64,000 nucleotides of DNA from DASRZM01 sp035686365 (GCA_035686365.1 DASRZM010000077.1:1-64000), one strand, 5' to 3'; numbered from the stretch's first letter, positions 45,343 through 55,883 are shown. Notes: generated from the letters alone by a model not told the origin. Made by a program: numbers and translations.

Positions 45343-46143
45343 TCAGCCACTGGTGCCCGTGCGCAGCAGTCGTGTCATCGCCGTTGCGACCGCGACCATC
45401 CCGAATGCGGCGGTGACATGCATCGCGGCACCGAGCCCGGCGCCGCAGTCCAGGCGCAGTGCCGCCTCGGGCGCCAGTGCCGGACGCGTCCCGCACACCG
45501 AACCGTCAGGCTGCGGGTAGCGCACGTTCTGCAGCGAGTACACCGCGGGGATGCCGAAGTACCGGTCCGGATTGCGCGGAAATCCGAACTCGGTGCGCAG
45601 CTTCCTGCGGATCAGCGCCAGCAGGGCATCGTGCTCGGTGCGCGACAGATCACGCGCGCGGATCAGCGTGGGGTCGGTGCGACCGCCTGCGGACCCGACG
45701 ACCACCAGCGCCTGTTTGCGGCGTCGGCACCAGGCCGCGGTCTCGACCTTCACCCGGAAGCCATCGCAGGCATCCAGGACGAGATCGCACGGCTCTTCCA
45801 GCAGCTCGCCGAGGTTTCCCGGCGTCAGGAACTTCGGGATCGCCTCGATGCGGCATTCCGGATTGATCGCCTGCACCCGCTCGGCCAGCACCTGGACCTT
45901 GCGCCTGCCGTAGGCGCCGTCCAGCGCATGCAGCTGCCGGTTGGTGTTGGACAGGCAGGCCTCGTCGGCATCGATCATCGTCAGCCGGCCGATTCCGCTG
46001 CGGGCCAGCGCTTCGACCGCCCAGGATCCGACTCCGCCGACGCCGATCACGCGCACGTGGCAGACCGCGAGCCGCTGCAGCGACCCGCTTCCGTAGAGCC
46101 GGTCGATGCCGGCGAACCGTTCGCTCGATGGAGTCATCGCCAT
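45343..46143 (-). CDS. tcdA: tRNA threonylcarbamoyladenosine dehydratase
   Basis: This 266-aa E1-like enzyme cyclises t6A37 of tRNA to ct6A using ATP. RFAGIDRLYGSGSLQRLAVCHVRVIGVGGVGSWAVEALARSGI has the Rossmann ATP site GxGGVGS; IDADEACLSNTNRQ and LDACDGFRVK are characteristic of the CsdL/TcdA family. FGFPRN and SVCGTRPALAPEAALRLDCGAGLGA complete the C-terminal block. Starts at 46143 and 46137 are both possible; neither has a strong ribosome site. It is convergent with tatD. Confidence 0.9.
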   Translation of the reverse strand: MAMTPSSERFAGIDRLYGSGSLQRLAVCHVRVIGVGGVGSWAVEALARSGIGRLTMIDADEACLSNTNRQLHALDGAYGRRKVQVLAERVQAINPECRIEAIPKFLTPGNLGELLEEPCDLVLDACDGFRVKVETAAWCRRRKQALVVVGSAGGRTDPTLIRARDLSRTEHDALLALIRRKLRTEFGFPRNPDRYFGIPAVYSLQNVRYPQPDGSVCGTRPALAPEAALRLDCGAGLGAAMHVTAAFGMVAVATAMTRLLRTGTSG

Positions 46144-46287
46144 GGGCCCGGAATCGCTGCGCGGATCAGGCGCCGCATGGTAAGGCACCGGCGCGGCGAC
46201 GGCACGGGCACGGCGGACGCGTCGGCGCCCGGCTTTTTACCGGCGGCCTCGCAGGGCACAATCGGCAGGTCCGGAATCGGGTGTCGT

Positions 46288-46346
46288 GTCCGGACATGTG
46301 CCGGACCCGGCGAGTCTGATCGAGTCCAGGAAGGACTGGATCAGAC
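46288..46346. repeat. Multi-hairpin modular repeat, copy D (reverse orientation, hairpins 1 and 0 only)
   Basis: Relative to copy A this copy is inverted. Hairpin 1 at 46288-46306 is GTCCGG, loop ACATGTG, CCGGAC (copy A loop read in this direction: ACCTGTG). Hairpin 0 at 46314-46346 is GTCTGATC, a mismatch, AGTCC, loop AGGAA, GGACT, a mismatch, GATCAGAC. It ends 8 nt before the AGGGAG ribosome site of the cytochrome gene at 46367. Modules 2-4 are absent. Confidence 0.8.
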
Positions 46347-46366
46347 CTTATCCCAGGGAGTCCACG

Positions 46367-46765
46367 ATGCGCGTATTGCTGATGTTCCTGCTGGGCCTGG
46401 CAACGGGCGCGGTCGCTGCCACCATGGCGGTGCGCGCCCTGTCAGAGGGCAACGAGTTTCCGCACGGCGTGATGGCCTTGATGTCCTACCACGTGGGCGA
46501 GTTGGGCGACCTGGTCGAAGCCGGCCACTGCGACGCGCCGGCACTGCAGGGTCACGTCGCAACGCTGGGGTGGGTCGCACAGGACATCGAGGCGGCTTTC
46601 CTGCCCACCGGCGCCGACGATTCGCTGTTCGGCAGACACGCCCGGACCCTGCGCGACCGGATCCAGGCCCTGCCGGCCGGCTACGGGGACTGCCCCGCGT
46701 TCGGAAAGCTGCGCGGAGAGGTCGGCGCCGCCTGCAAGGCCTGCCACCAGGATTTCCGCTCCTGA
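46367..46765 (+). CDS. Cytochrome c class II-like protein
   Basis: This 132-aa protein has an N-terminal hydrophobic signal or anchor (VLLMFLLGLATGAVAATMAV) and a single heme site CKACH four residues from the C-terminal end region (GAACKACHQDFRS). Heme binding at the C-terminus of a mostly helical protein is the cytochrome c'/c556 pattern. It is likely periplasmic; whether it carries electrons or binds NO is unknown. The SD AGGGAG precedes the ATG by 6 nt, directly after repeat copy D. Confidence 0.8.
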   Translation: MRVLLMFLLGLATGAVAATMAVRALSEGNEFPHGVMALMSYHVGELGDLVEAGHCDAPALQGHVATLGWVAQDIEAAFLPTGADDSLFGRHARTLRDRIQALPAGYGDCPAFGKLRGEVGAACKACHQDFRS

Positions 46766-46957
46766 GGTCGATGGCGTGAAGGCTGCGCGTGCATAGATGA
46801 ACCGCCGCAGTCGGCAAACTGAATGCTCTCGCAACCGCGCGCCTGCGCCGGGGTTCGCGTAACCGTGCCCTCACGGGTGGAGCGACATGATCTCTGCGAA
46901 TGCTTGGATCGAGCCTCGTATCGACCGGCGTTCGAACTTCCACCACTGGAGATCTAC

Positions 46958-47518
46958 ATGAACATCCGAATCATTGTGACAATCGTCGCCGCGGCGATGC
47001 TCGCAGCCTGCGCAAGCTCGCCGCGATACGCCAACAACGACCCCTACTACCAGGGCAGCAGCTACACACAGGACAGCCGCTACGACAGCCGCTACGACAG
47101 CCGCTACGACAACCGCTACGACAACCGCTACAACAGCCGCTATGAAGACGGCCGCTATCAATCCACCCGCTACGGAAACCGCTGTCTCGACTGCGGTTAC
47201 GTCGACCGCATCGTCTTCATCCAGGGCCGCAGTGAGGGCACTGGTGCCGGCGCGGTTCTCGGCGGCGTGGTCGGCGCCGCGGTAGGCAACCAGGTCGGCA
47301 GCGGCTCCGGCCGCAAGGCCGCCACGGTCGCCGGCGCGGTCGCAGGTGCTGCGGCTGGCCACGAGATGGAGAAGCGCTCGGGCGACGGCCTGTACCAGAT
47401 CTACGTGCGCATGGAGAACGGCGGGCGCGTCGTCGTCGAGCAGAACCAGCTCGACGGTATCCGCGAAGGCTCGCTCGTACAGGTGCGCGGCGACAACGCG
47501 GTGCTGGTCCGTTCCTGA
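46958..47518 (+). CDS. Glycine-zipper lipoprotein with RYD tandem repeats
   Basis: This 186-aa protein has the SD GGAG 6 nt before the ATG and lipobox MLAAC (Cys at residue 17). An N-terminal low-complexity segment (DSRYDSRYDSRYDNRYDNRY) is encoded by 12-bp tandem repeats. It is followed by CLDCGYVDRIVFIQGRSEG and the glycine-zipper GAGAVLGGVVGAAVGNQVGS with GSGRKAATVAGAVAG. The C-terminus YQIYVRMENGGRVVVEQNQL matches outer-membrane SlyB/PcP-like lipoproteins. It has its own strong terminator. Confidence 0.88.
   Translation: MNIRIIVTIVAAAMLAACASSPRYANNDPYYQGSSYTQDSRYDSRYDSRYDNRYDNRYNSRYEDGRYQSTRYGNRCLDCGYVDRIVFIQGRSEGTGAGAVLGGVVGAAVGNQVGSGSGRKAATVAGAVAGAAAGHEMEKRSGDGLYQIYVRMENGGRVVVEQNQLDGIREGSLVQVRGDNAVLVRS
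47072..47143 (+). repeat. 12-bp in-gene tandem repeat, six units
   Basis: Units of GACAGCCGCTAC start at 47072, 47084 and 47096; GACAACCGCTAC at 47108 and 47120; and a variant AACAGCCGCTAT at 47132. Each adds four residues (D[SN]RY), so copy-number changes keep the frame. Confidence 0.9.
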
Positions 47519-47545
47519 CCGGTCATTGTAGAAGCTCGAACGCCC

Positions 47546-47578
47546 AGGCCCGGTCGCAGTGCGACCGGGCCTTTTTTT
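47546..47578 (+). terminator. Strong rho-independent terminator
   Basis: The stem GGCCCGGTCGC-AGT-GCGACCGGGCC is followed by seven T residues, 28 bp after the glycine-zipper lipoprotein stop. Confidence 0.95.
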
Positions 47579-47596
47579 GGGGAAGCTCCGGGCGAA

Positions 47597-47750
47597 TCCA
47601 TCCTGGAGCCTTCGACAGGCTCAGGACAGGCTTGCCCAGTCTCGCCGAGTCCGGCACAGGTCCGGGCTCGGCTCCGGCGGACCAGGCACTTGCGTGCCTG
47701 GTCCCCGAGCGCGCCGTCCATGGCGCGCGAACCTCTGAACCGGTTCAGGG
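47597..47750. repeat. Multi-hairpin modular repeat, copy C (hairpins 1-4, hairpin 0 replaced)
   Basis: Hairpin 1 is 47645-47671 (CCGAGTCCGG / CCGGGCTCGG with one G-U-type pair). Hairpin 2 is 47679-47704 (GGACCAGGCAC, loop TTGC, GTGCCTGGTCC). Hairpin 3 is 47709-47728 (GCGCGCC, loop GTCCAT, GGCGCGC). Hairpin 4 is 47733-47750 (CTCTGAAC, CG, GTTCAGGG). The left end keeps TCCATCCTGGA of copy A but has a 30-bp REP-like segment (CCTTCGACAGGCTCAGGAC) in place of 7 bp. It fills the spacer before the DUF3011 gene. Confidence 0.85.
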
Positions 47751-47818
47751 CTTTCCTTGCCGCCGTCTGCACGCCGGTCTCTGGCATGCTGCCAAGGTCA
47801 ACCCGAGGGGAGACCGCC

Positions 47819-48787
47819 ATGCATCGCCTGCTCGTAGTGCTCGCCGCTCTCGCCGCCCTGTGCCTGGCCGATCTCGCCCACGCGCAGAGCAAGCGCACTG
47901 TGTACGGTGTCATCCGCTGCCAGTCGCCCGGCTCCCAGTTCAGCAGCTGCCCCGCCGATACCCGGGACGGGGTCCATCTGGTGCGCGACTTCAGCGGGCG
48001 CTGCCGGCTGGGCATCAGCTGGGGCTACTCGCGCGACCGCATCTGGGTCAAGGACGGCTGCGACGCCGAATTCAGGGTCGGGTCGGCCGGGAGCGGCTAC
48101 GGCTACGGCTACGGCTACCAGGGTGGCGGCATCGCGGTGTGCGAATCGCGCGACTTCCGGCGCGAGTTCTGCAGCGTGGATACCCGCGGCGGCGTTGAGC
48201 TGGTGAACCAGATCTCGCAGTCGCCGTGCGTACATGGCAGGACCTGGTGGACCGATGCCCGCGGCATCCACGTGTCCAACGGCTGCGCCGGCGAGTTCGC
48301 GGTCGGCGGTGGCGGTGGCGGTGGCGGTGGCGGTGTCGGTGGCGGTTACCGCCCGCCGGTCGGCGGTGAGCTCGTACGCTGCGAGTCGGCCGACTTCCGC
48401 CACCGGCGTTGCCAGGTCGGGCCGTTGCAGGAGGCCCGGCTGGTGCGGCAGTCCAGCCAGTCGCGCTGCATCGAAGGCAGGACCTGGGGCTGGGACCGCG
48501 ACGGGATCTGGGTGGACCAGGGCTGCGCCGGGCAGTTCGAGGTGTACCGGGGCGGCCGCGCCGGCCATGGGCCGGGCCCGGGGGCCCCGGGCTACGGCAC
48601 GGAGGGCTACGTGCGCTGCGAGTCGGAGGACTTCCGTCGCCGGCACTGCAGCATCGGGCCCGCCCGCGACGTCGTGCTGGTGCGCCAGGTCAGCCAGACA
48701 CGCTGCATCGAAGGCCGGACCTGGGGATGGAATCGGGACGTGATCTGGGTCGACGGCGGCTGCGCGGGCGAGTTCGAACTGCGCTGA
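47819..48787 (+). CDS. Secreted protein with four DUF3011 repeats
   Basis: This 322-aa protein has a signal peptide (LLVVLAALAALCLADLAHA) and four copies of a roughly 60-residue module with pattern V-x-C-E-S-x-D-F-R-R-x-x-C then LVxQxSQxxC, GRTWGW.RDGIWVDxGCAGxFE. Each repeat has four cysteines, probably two disulfides. Repeats 1-2 and 2-3 are joined by Gly-rich linkers; the second is a run of ten Gly encoded by GGTGGC microsatellite DNA. DUF3011 proteins resemble carbohydrate-binding or surface modules, but their ligand is unknown. GAGGGGAGA precedes the ATG. Confidence 0.88.
   Translation: MHRLLVVLAALAALCLADLAHAQSKRTVYGVIRCQSPGSQFSSCPADTRDGVHLVRDFSGRCRLGISWGYSRDRIWVKDGCDAEFRVGSAGSGYGYGYGYQGGGIAVCESRDFRREFCSVDTRGGVELVNQISQSPCVHGRTWWTDARGIHVSNGCAGEFAVGGGGGGGGGGVGGGYRPPVGGELVRCESADFRHRRCQVGPLQEARLVRQSSQSRCIEGRTWGWDRDGIWVDQGCAGQFEVYRGGRAGHGPGPGAPGYGTEGYVRCESEDFRRRHCSIGPARDVVLVRQVSQTRCIEGRTWGWNRDVIWVDGGCAGEFELR
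48307..48346 (+). repeat. GGTGGC microsatellite encoding polyglycine linker
   Basis: About 40 bp of near-perfect GGTGGC/GGTGTC hexamers lie within the DUF3011 gene. The 6-bp period preserves frame and would vary linker length by two glycines per unit. Confidence 0.8.
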
Positions 48788-48871
48788 ATCCCGCGCGCCG
48801 GATCGGCAGCCGTGCCATCGCTGGCGCGGCCACCGGTGCGGGCACCCGCGGACCTGTGTCCGGAGAATCGC

Positions 48872-49354
48872 TCAGGGCGACGCGGTGCGCTCGGGCCTTG
48901 GTGCCGTGGGCCTGCCGTGCGGTGGGGCCTGCAGGGCCTGCAGGGTATGCCGTCGCGCCAGGCGCCGGGCGACCGTGGCCGCGTGCTGCAGATGGGCGTG
49001 GTGGGACTTGATCGCGGCGCGAACGAGATCGGACATCGGATCGGCAAAGGCGGCTTCGGCGCAGCTGAGGATCGCGTCGCGATGGCGGGCCAGGATGGTG
49101 GCGCCCGCCTCCGGAACCTCCGGGTCCAGGCCGCCGCACGACTCCGACAGGCTGCGACCCTCGGAAACCGGGCGCAGCCCGGACGCGGCGGCGTGCAACG
49201 ATGCCAGGCAGTCGCCGTCGACCTGCGCCAACCAAGCGAAAGCCTCGGCCACCTCCGGATCGATCGCACTGGCCTGTGCGGCCTGCTCGAATGCCTGTGC
49301 TTCCTGCAGCAGCCCGGCCAGCCAGCCGAGCGCATTTTCCTGGACGAGCGTCAT
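48872..49354 (-). CDS. Small helical protein of unknown function
   Basis: This 160-aa protein starts at ATG 49354, 7 nt after AGGAG. It is predicted to be mostly helical (NALGWLAGLLQEAQAFEQAAQ, then EVAEAFAWLAQVDGDCLASL and HRDAILSCAEAAFADPMSDL) with a Pro/Arg-rich tail. The spacing of acidic and His residues hints at a ferritin-like or hemerythrin-like bundle, but no firm metal motif is seen. No family is recognised. It is convergent with the DUF3011 gene, 84 bp apart. Confidence 0.65.
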   Translation of the reverse strand: MTLVQENALGWLAGLLQEAQAFEQAAQASAIDPEVAEAFAWLAQVDGDCLASLHAAASGLRPVSEGRSLSESCGGLDPEVPEAGATILARHRDAILSCAEAAFADPMSDLVRAAIKSHHAHLQHAATVARRLARRHTLQALQAPPHGRPTAPRPERTASP

Positions 49355-49540
49355 CGCGGAACTCCTGGCGCCGCGGCCGGTTGCCGCCACGCTGCTCCTC
49401 CAAGCGTCATGCCAGCACCACGCAGGGCCGGAACAATCTTATAAAACAATGATGTGCCGCATATTCCTCAGGCGCAGGTCAAGGCGAATTGCCGGACGAG
49501 ACCCCGGCATCGCCGCGCATTGCACGGCCCGAAACGACAG

Positions 49541-49566
49541 CGCCGGGCGGATCGCTCCGCCCGGCG
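49541..49566 (-). terminator. Probable terminator of the cold-shock gene
   Basis: The perfect palindrome CGCCGGGCGGA-TCGC-TCCGCCCGGCG lies 24 bp after the csp stop. The T-tract that follows on the minus strand is weak (CTGTCGTTTCG), so efficiency is uncertain. Confidence 0.5.
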
Positions 49567-49589
49567 CGGTGGTGAGGCGGGCTTCGGCG

Positions 49590-49799
49590 TCAGACCGCGG
49601 TAACGTCCTCGGCCTGCAGGCCCTTCTGGCCCTCTACGACGCGGAAACTGACCTTCTGGCCCTCCTGGAGGGAGCGATGGCCGGTACCCTGGATCGCGCG
49701 GAAATGCACGAACACGTCGGGACCCGACTCCTGGCTGATGAACCCGAATCCCTTGGCGTCGTTGAACCACTTCACGGTGCCGATCTGCTTGTCGGACAT
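49590..49799 (-). CDS. Cold-shock-domain protein (CspA family)
   Basis: This 69-aa protein contains the RNP1 motif KGFGFI and RNP2 motif VFVHFRAI with [10 protein letters not shown], the complete OB-fold single-stranded nucleic-acid binding surface. It likely melts mRNA structure or acts as a general RNA chaperone. AAGGAGTCATCC precedes the ATG at 49799. Codon usage is strongly biased, as expected for a highly expressed gene. Whether it is cold-induced cannot be told, but the long spacer upstream fits a structured csp leader. Confidence 0.96.
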   Translation of the reverse strand: MSDKQIGTVKWFNDAKGFGFISQESGPDVFVHFRAIQGTGHRSLQEGQKVSFRVVEGQKGLQAEDVTAV

Positions 49800-50120
49800 G
49801 GATGACTCCTTGCAAACACAAACATGCGGACGCCCCGACCCGGCGGTCGTCCAGTTCGCTGTCATGCAGGGACGTCAGGTACAGGATGGAGCGGCGGATC
49901 GATCCAACTTGGGATCACCGCGGCATCAAGTCACGACGCACAGTGACCCGGCACCAACAGCGACCGCAGCATAGCCCACGCCTGCACGGAAGTGAATATC
50001 GGGTTCGGCCCGGCAATCCGGAGCCGCCGGCCGCTGTCGGACGCGATTTCCAGATATCGACGGATTATCTTTCAATATCAGCATGTTGTAGCAGATCTCC
50101 GGGCACTCCATCGGGACCGC
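49800..50120 (-). promoter_or_regulatory. Long leader/promoter region of the cold-shock gene
   Basis: These 321 bp contain no gene. The part next to csp (49800-50045) probably forms the 5' untranslated leader. An unusually AT-rich stretch at 50050-50104 holds GATAAT and TATTGAAAG on the minus strand and is the best promoter candidate. The -35 is not clear. It also separates csp from the upstream histidine kinase stop at 50121. Confidence 0.45.
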
Positions 50121-51274
50121 TCAGGCCATGTCGGTATCGACGCCGCCCCCCCGCCCCGCTGGTGCACCCTCGCCTTCGAGCGGCAGCTCGAAGGCGAAGA
50201 CCGCCCCGCCCCCGGGCCGCTCCTCGTGCCACAGCTCCCCGCCCATCCGGCTCACATCCTGCTTGGCCAGCGCCAGCCCGAGTCCCGAGGAGTTCTCCTG
50301 CCCGGTCGGCTGCGAGGACAGTCGCACGAAGCGCTGGAACAGCTTCTTCTGGTCGGTGCGCGACAGGCCGGGGCCGCGGTCCATCACCAGGACCCGTCCC
50401 ATTCCCGGAGCGCCGGGGCCGGTGGAAACGGACACTTCTCCGCCCACGTGGGAGTACTTGATCGCGTTCGACAGCAGGTTGTCGAGCACGTGCATCACCG
50501 CCTCGTCGTCGGCGGCGACCGTCAGCGGATCCATGGCGTCGACCCGCAGGTCGATCTGCTTGGTCTCGGCCTGCAGGGCGAAACGCTCCAGGGCGCGGCG
50601 CACGGCCTCGTCCAGCCGCATCGGTTCACGCCGGAGCTGGCGCAGCAGCTCGCCCTCTGCCCTGCGCTCCAGGTACCGGTTGATGAACGAGAGCGCATCG
50701 TCGACGCTGGTCAGCACCACCTCGGCCAGGCGCTGGCACCGCTGCACGGAAGGCTCGTCCTTGGTGATCAGTTCGGCGGCCAGACGGATGCCCGAAAGCG
50801 GGTTCTTCAGGTCATGCGCGACCAGCGAGGCCAGCTCCTCGCGCTCCTTGGCCACACGCGCGTAGTGGTCGCGGATCAGCTTCAGCTCCAGGTGCGTGCG
50901 CAGGCGCGCGATCAGCTCCTCGGTCATGAACGGCTTGGTCACGTAGTCGACCGCACCGGACTCGAACGCACGCACCAGGTGCTCGCGCTCGTGGGCAGCG
51001 GTGAGGAAGATCACCGGCACCTCGCTGGTCGCCGGGTCCGCGCGCAGGCGCCGGGCCAGCTCGAAGCCGTCGATTCCGGGCATCATCATGTCCAGCAGGA
51101 TCACGTCCGGCACCCGGACCGAGACGCGCGTGAGCGCCTTTTCGCCGCTCAGCGCGGGCATGACGTCGAAGCCGGCCTGGGTCAGCACGGTTCCGACCAG
51201 CCGCAGATTGGCCTCCTGGTCGTCGACGACCAGCACCACCGGGTCGCGGCCCATCAGCAGGGTCTTGATGCCTT

Positions 51275-51278
<4 letters not shown>
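50121..51278 (-). CDS. Response regulator-histidine kinase (REC-HisKA-HATPase)
   Basis: This 385-aa soluble protein has an N-terminal receiver (VVLVVDDQEANLRLVG, phospho-acceptor Asp in VILLDMMMPGIDG, Lys in YVTKPF), then a HisKA dimerisation box LVAHDLKNPLSGIRLAAEL and an HATPase domain with NAIKYSHVGG, DRGPGL and SSGLGLALAKQDVSRMGG. The start at GTG 51278 overlaps the stop of the upstream hybrid kinase as GTGA, so both proteins are made together. It is probably a second relay step that re-emits the signal by autophosphorylation. No DNA-binding output is present. Confidence 0.9.
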
Positions 51279-53449
<2,171 letters not shown>

Positions 53450-53686
53450 CGAGCGCTTCTGTGTAGTGTTTCGGAAAGGCGCGGACCGCCTCACCCGGCG
53501 GGTACCGCGGCCGAAAGCCGGCGTCACCGTACCGGAACGGTAGACAAGATCGCACTGCGCCGCAAGACGGTAGATGTATAGGATCCGTGAGTATCCGGGC
53601 GCCCGATCACCGCCGGCGCACGGCGGTCGCGCGACCGCGCCCTGATAGACTGCCCCTGTCCACGCGCGCCCCGCAGGGAGAAGGCG

Positions 53687-54328
53687 ATGGTCCATGCGCC
53701 CCGAGTGCACTCGCAGCGCGAGGAGATCGCCAACGCGCTGACCCACGGCATCGGCGCGGTGGCCGCGATCGCCGGCGGTTCGGTGCTGATCACCCTCGCG
53801 GCCCTGTCGGGCGACGTCCGCCGCGTGGTCGGAGCCTCGGTGTTCGTTGCCGGCCTGGTCCTGCTGTACACGGCATCGACGCTGTACCACGCCATCCCGC
53901 ACCCGCACATCAAGTCGCGGCTGCGGGTGTTCGACCACTGCGCCATCTTCGTGCTGATTGCCGGCACCTACACCCCGTTCACGCTGGTTGCTCTCCACGG
54001 CGGCTGGGGCTGGTCGCTGCTGGCGACGATCTGGACGCTCGCGGTCCTGGGGATCGTGCTGAAGCTGTTCGTCACCGGGCGCTTCCAGCGACTGTCCACA
54101 CTGATCTATGTGGCCATGGGCTGGCTGGTCGTGATCGCTGCCGGACCGCTGGTCGACTCGCTGCCGTTCTGGAGCCTGTTCTGGCTCGTCGCCGGCGGCC
54201 TCTCCTACACCGCGGGAACGTTCTTCTACCACGCCCGTCGTCCGCGTTACGCACATGCGGTCTTCCACGGCTTCGTGCTGGGCGGCAGCACGATGCACTT
54301 CGTCGCGGTGTCGCTGCAGCTGCTCTGA
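53687..54328 (+). CDS. Hemolysin III/TrhA (PAQR family) membrane protein
   Basis: This 213-aa protein has seven predicted transmembrane helices. Family motifs are EEIANALTHGIGAVAAIAG, STLYHAIPHP, FDHCAIFVLIAGTYTPF and FYHARRPRYAHAVFHGFVLGGSTMHF, including the conserved His/Asp zinc-site residues. Bacterial members affect membrane lipid homeostasis and were named for hemolytic activity of a Bacillus protein. GGGAGAAGGCG precedes the ATG. It is divergent from the kinase operon across 237 bp. Confidence 0.92.
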   Translation: MVHAPRVHSQREEIANALTHGIGAVAAIAGGSVLITLAALSGDVRRVVGASVFVAGLVLLYTASTLYHAIPHPHIKSRLRVFDHCAIFVLIAGTYTPFTLVALHGGWGWSLLATIWTLAVLGIVLKLFVTGRFQRLSTLIYVAMGWLVVIAAGPLVDSLPFWSLFWLVAGGLSYTAGTFFYHARRPRYAHAVFHGFVLGGSTMHFVAVSLQLL

Positions 54329-54827
54329 GGCGTGACGGGGATCTGTTCGCGCCCTGAGCGCGGACGTGGGCTGCGGCTGCGACACTCCGGCGAGCGCCAT
54401 CGCGTGCCGATCGCCGGCAACGCCGGCTCCTACAGGGCGACGACGATACGAAACGGTGGCGCGAAGACCGCGGGGCGGGGACGGTTTCCGGGGGCGTACG
54501 CGCCAGGGATGGCGCGTCCGCAGCCTACTTCGGATGTACTTGCGGCGGCCCCGGAAAGCGTCACCGGCCCGCGGGCCGGCCTACGGAGCGAATGTGGCTT
54601 CGATGCGATGGTGCGGCAGGTCGATTGCGGACATGGGCCGCTCCCACGCGGCGTGGTCGGGACAAGAGCGAGAACGCGGGCGGACACCGAAGGCGGAGAG
54701 GCGGCGGCAATGCCCCCACGTCAGGTCCAGCCCGGATCCGGACCCGCGACCGCATTTACACGCATGCGCGCCGCTCGGCAGCGCCGCGCGGAAGCGTGAC
54801 GCACGTCACATTGCATTGCAGGCGGGT
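54329..54827. repeat. Gene-free repeat-rich spacer between convergent genes
   Basis: No gene is seen in 499 bp. A REP-like unit at 54408-54436 (CGATCGCCGGCAACGCCGGC..CTACAGG) is the counterpart of the array at 352-521. TTTCCGGGG at 54485-54493 pairs with CCCCGGAAA at 54549-54557, enclosing the hairpin ACGCGCC-AGGGAT-GGCGCGT at 54498-54517, which resembles hairpin 3 of the multi-hairpin family. A palindrome GTGACGCACGTCAC lies at 54796-54809. Confidence 0.65.
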
Positions 54828-55883
54828 TCACCGCAGGCGGTCGTTGATCTTCGCCAGCGCCTCGGCGCCGGGGCACAGTTCGGCCTCGCCAAGCCGGTTC
54901 AGCGGTGTGGTCACGGTGTCCAGGCGCCGGTGCAGGTCGCCGGCCTCCGGATCCACGTACAGCAGCCCGGTCACCACCTCGCCGCGCGCCTGGTGCGCGT
55001 GGACGTGGTCCATCGCCGCGATCGCATCGGTCGGGTCGTAGTCCGGCGCCAGCTTGCGCAGCCGCAGCCGGCTGCCGTCGTGCAGGTCCACCTCGATGCC
55101 CTCGCCCTCGCCGTAGTCGACCACGATCTCGGCCCGCGGCTCGATCACGTCGATGCGGTTCACCGCGGCGTTGTGCTCGCGCACGTAGTCGTAGCTCTTG
55201 GTGCTGCCCGGGTGGTTGTTGAACGCCACGCAGGGACTGATTACGTCGAGCACGGCGGCGCCGCCGTGGCCGATGGCCGCCTTGATCAGCGGCACCAGCT
55301 GCGCCTTGTCGCCGGAGAAGCCGCGGGCGACGAAGGTGGCGCCGACCTGCAGCGCCAGCCCGATCAGGTCGATCGGCGCATCGGTATTGACCACGCCGCG
55401 CTTGGACGTGGAACCGGCATCGGCGGTGGCCGAGAACTGCCCCTTGGTGAGCCCGTACACGCCGTTGTTCTCGACGATGTAGACCATCGCCACGCCGCGC
55501 CGGATCGCGTGCACGAACTGGCCCAGGCCGATCGAGGCCGAGTCGCCGTCGCCGGACACGCCCAGGTACAGCAGCTCGCGGTTGGCCAGGTTGGCGCCGG
55601 TGAGCACCGAGGGCATGCGGCCGTGCACGGTATTGAAGCCGTGCGAATTGCCCAGGAAGTAGTCCGGCGTCTTGGAACTGCAGCCGATGCCCGAGAGCTT
55701 GGCCAGCCGGTGCGGCTCGATGTCGAGCTCCCAGCAGGCCTGGATGATCGCCGCCGAGATCGAGTCGTGGCCGCAGCCCGCGCACAGGGTCGAGATCTTT
55801 CCCTCGTAGTCGCGCCGCGTGTAGCCCACGCAGTTGCGTTGCAGCGAGGGGTGGTGCAGCGTCGGTTTCGCCAGGTAGGTCAT
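54828..55883 (-). CDS. 2-oxoacid:ferredoxin oxidoreductase beta subunit
   Basis: This 351-aa thiamine-diphosphate and Fe-S subunit has the cysteine motifs LCAGCGHDSI and GIGCSSK and the ThDP/Mg site GVSGDGDSASIGLGQFVHAIRRG with NNGVYGLTKGQFSAT, typical of KorB/OforB. It works with the upstream alpha subunit to oxidise a 2-oxoacid (2-oxoglutarate or pyruvate) and CoA to acyl-CoA while reducing a low-potential carrier. Substrate cannot be settled by eye. Its start overlaps the alpha stop as ATGA. Confidence 0.9.
   Translation of the reverse strand: MTYLAKPTLHHPSLQRNCVGYTRRDYEGKISTLCAGCGHDSISAAIIQACWELDIEPHRLAKLSGIGCSSKTPDYFLGNSHGFNTVHGRMPSVLTGANLANRELLYLGVSGDGDSASIGLGQFVHAIRRGVAMVYIVENNGVYGLTKGQFSATADAGSTSKRGVVNTDAPIDLIGLALQVGATFVARGFSGDKAQLVPLIKAAIGHGGAAVLDVISPCVAFNNHPGSTKSYDYVREHNAAVNRIDVIEPRAEIVVDYGEGEGIEVDLHDGSRLRLRKLAPDYDPTDAIAAMDHVHAHQARGEVVTGLLYVDPEAGDLHRRLDTVTTPLNRLGEAELCPGAEALAKINDRLR

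Noticed and set aside
54795..54810. CRP/Clp-like palindrome CGTGACGCACGTCACA
   Set aside because: It matches TGTGA-N6-TCACA moderately well on the minus strand, but it lies between two gene ends and upstream of no start codon, so function is doubtful.
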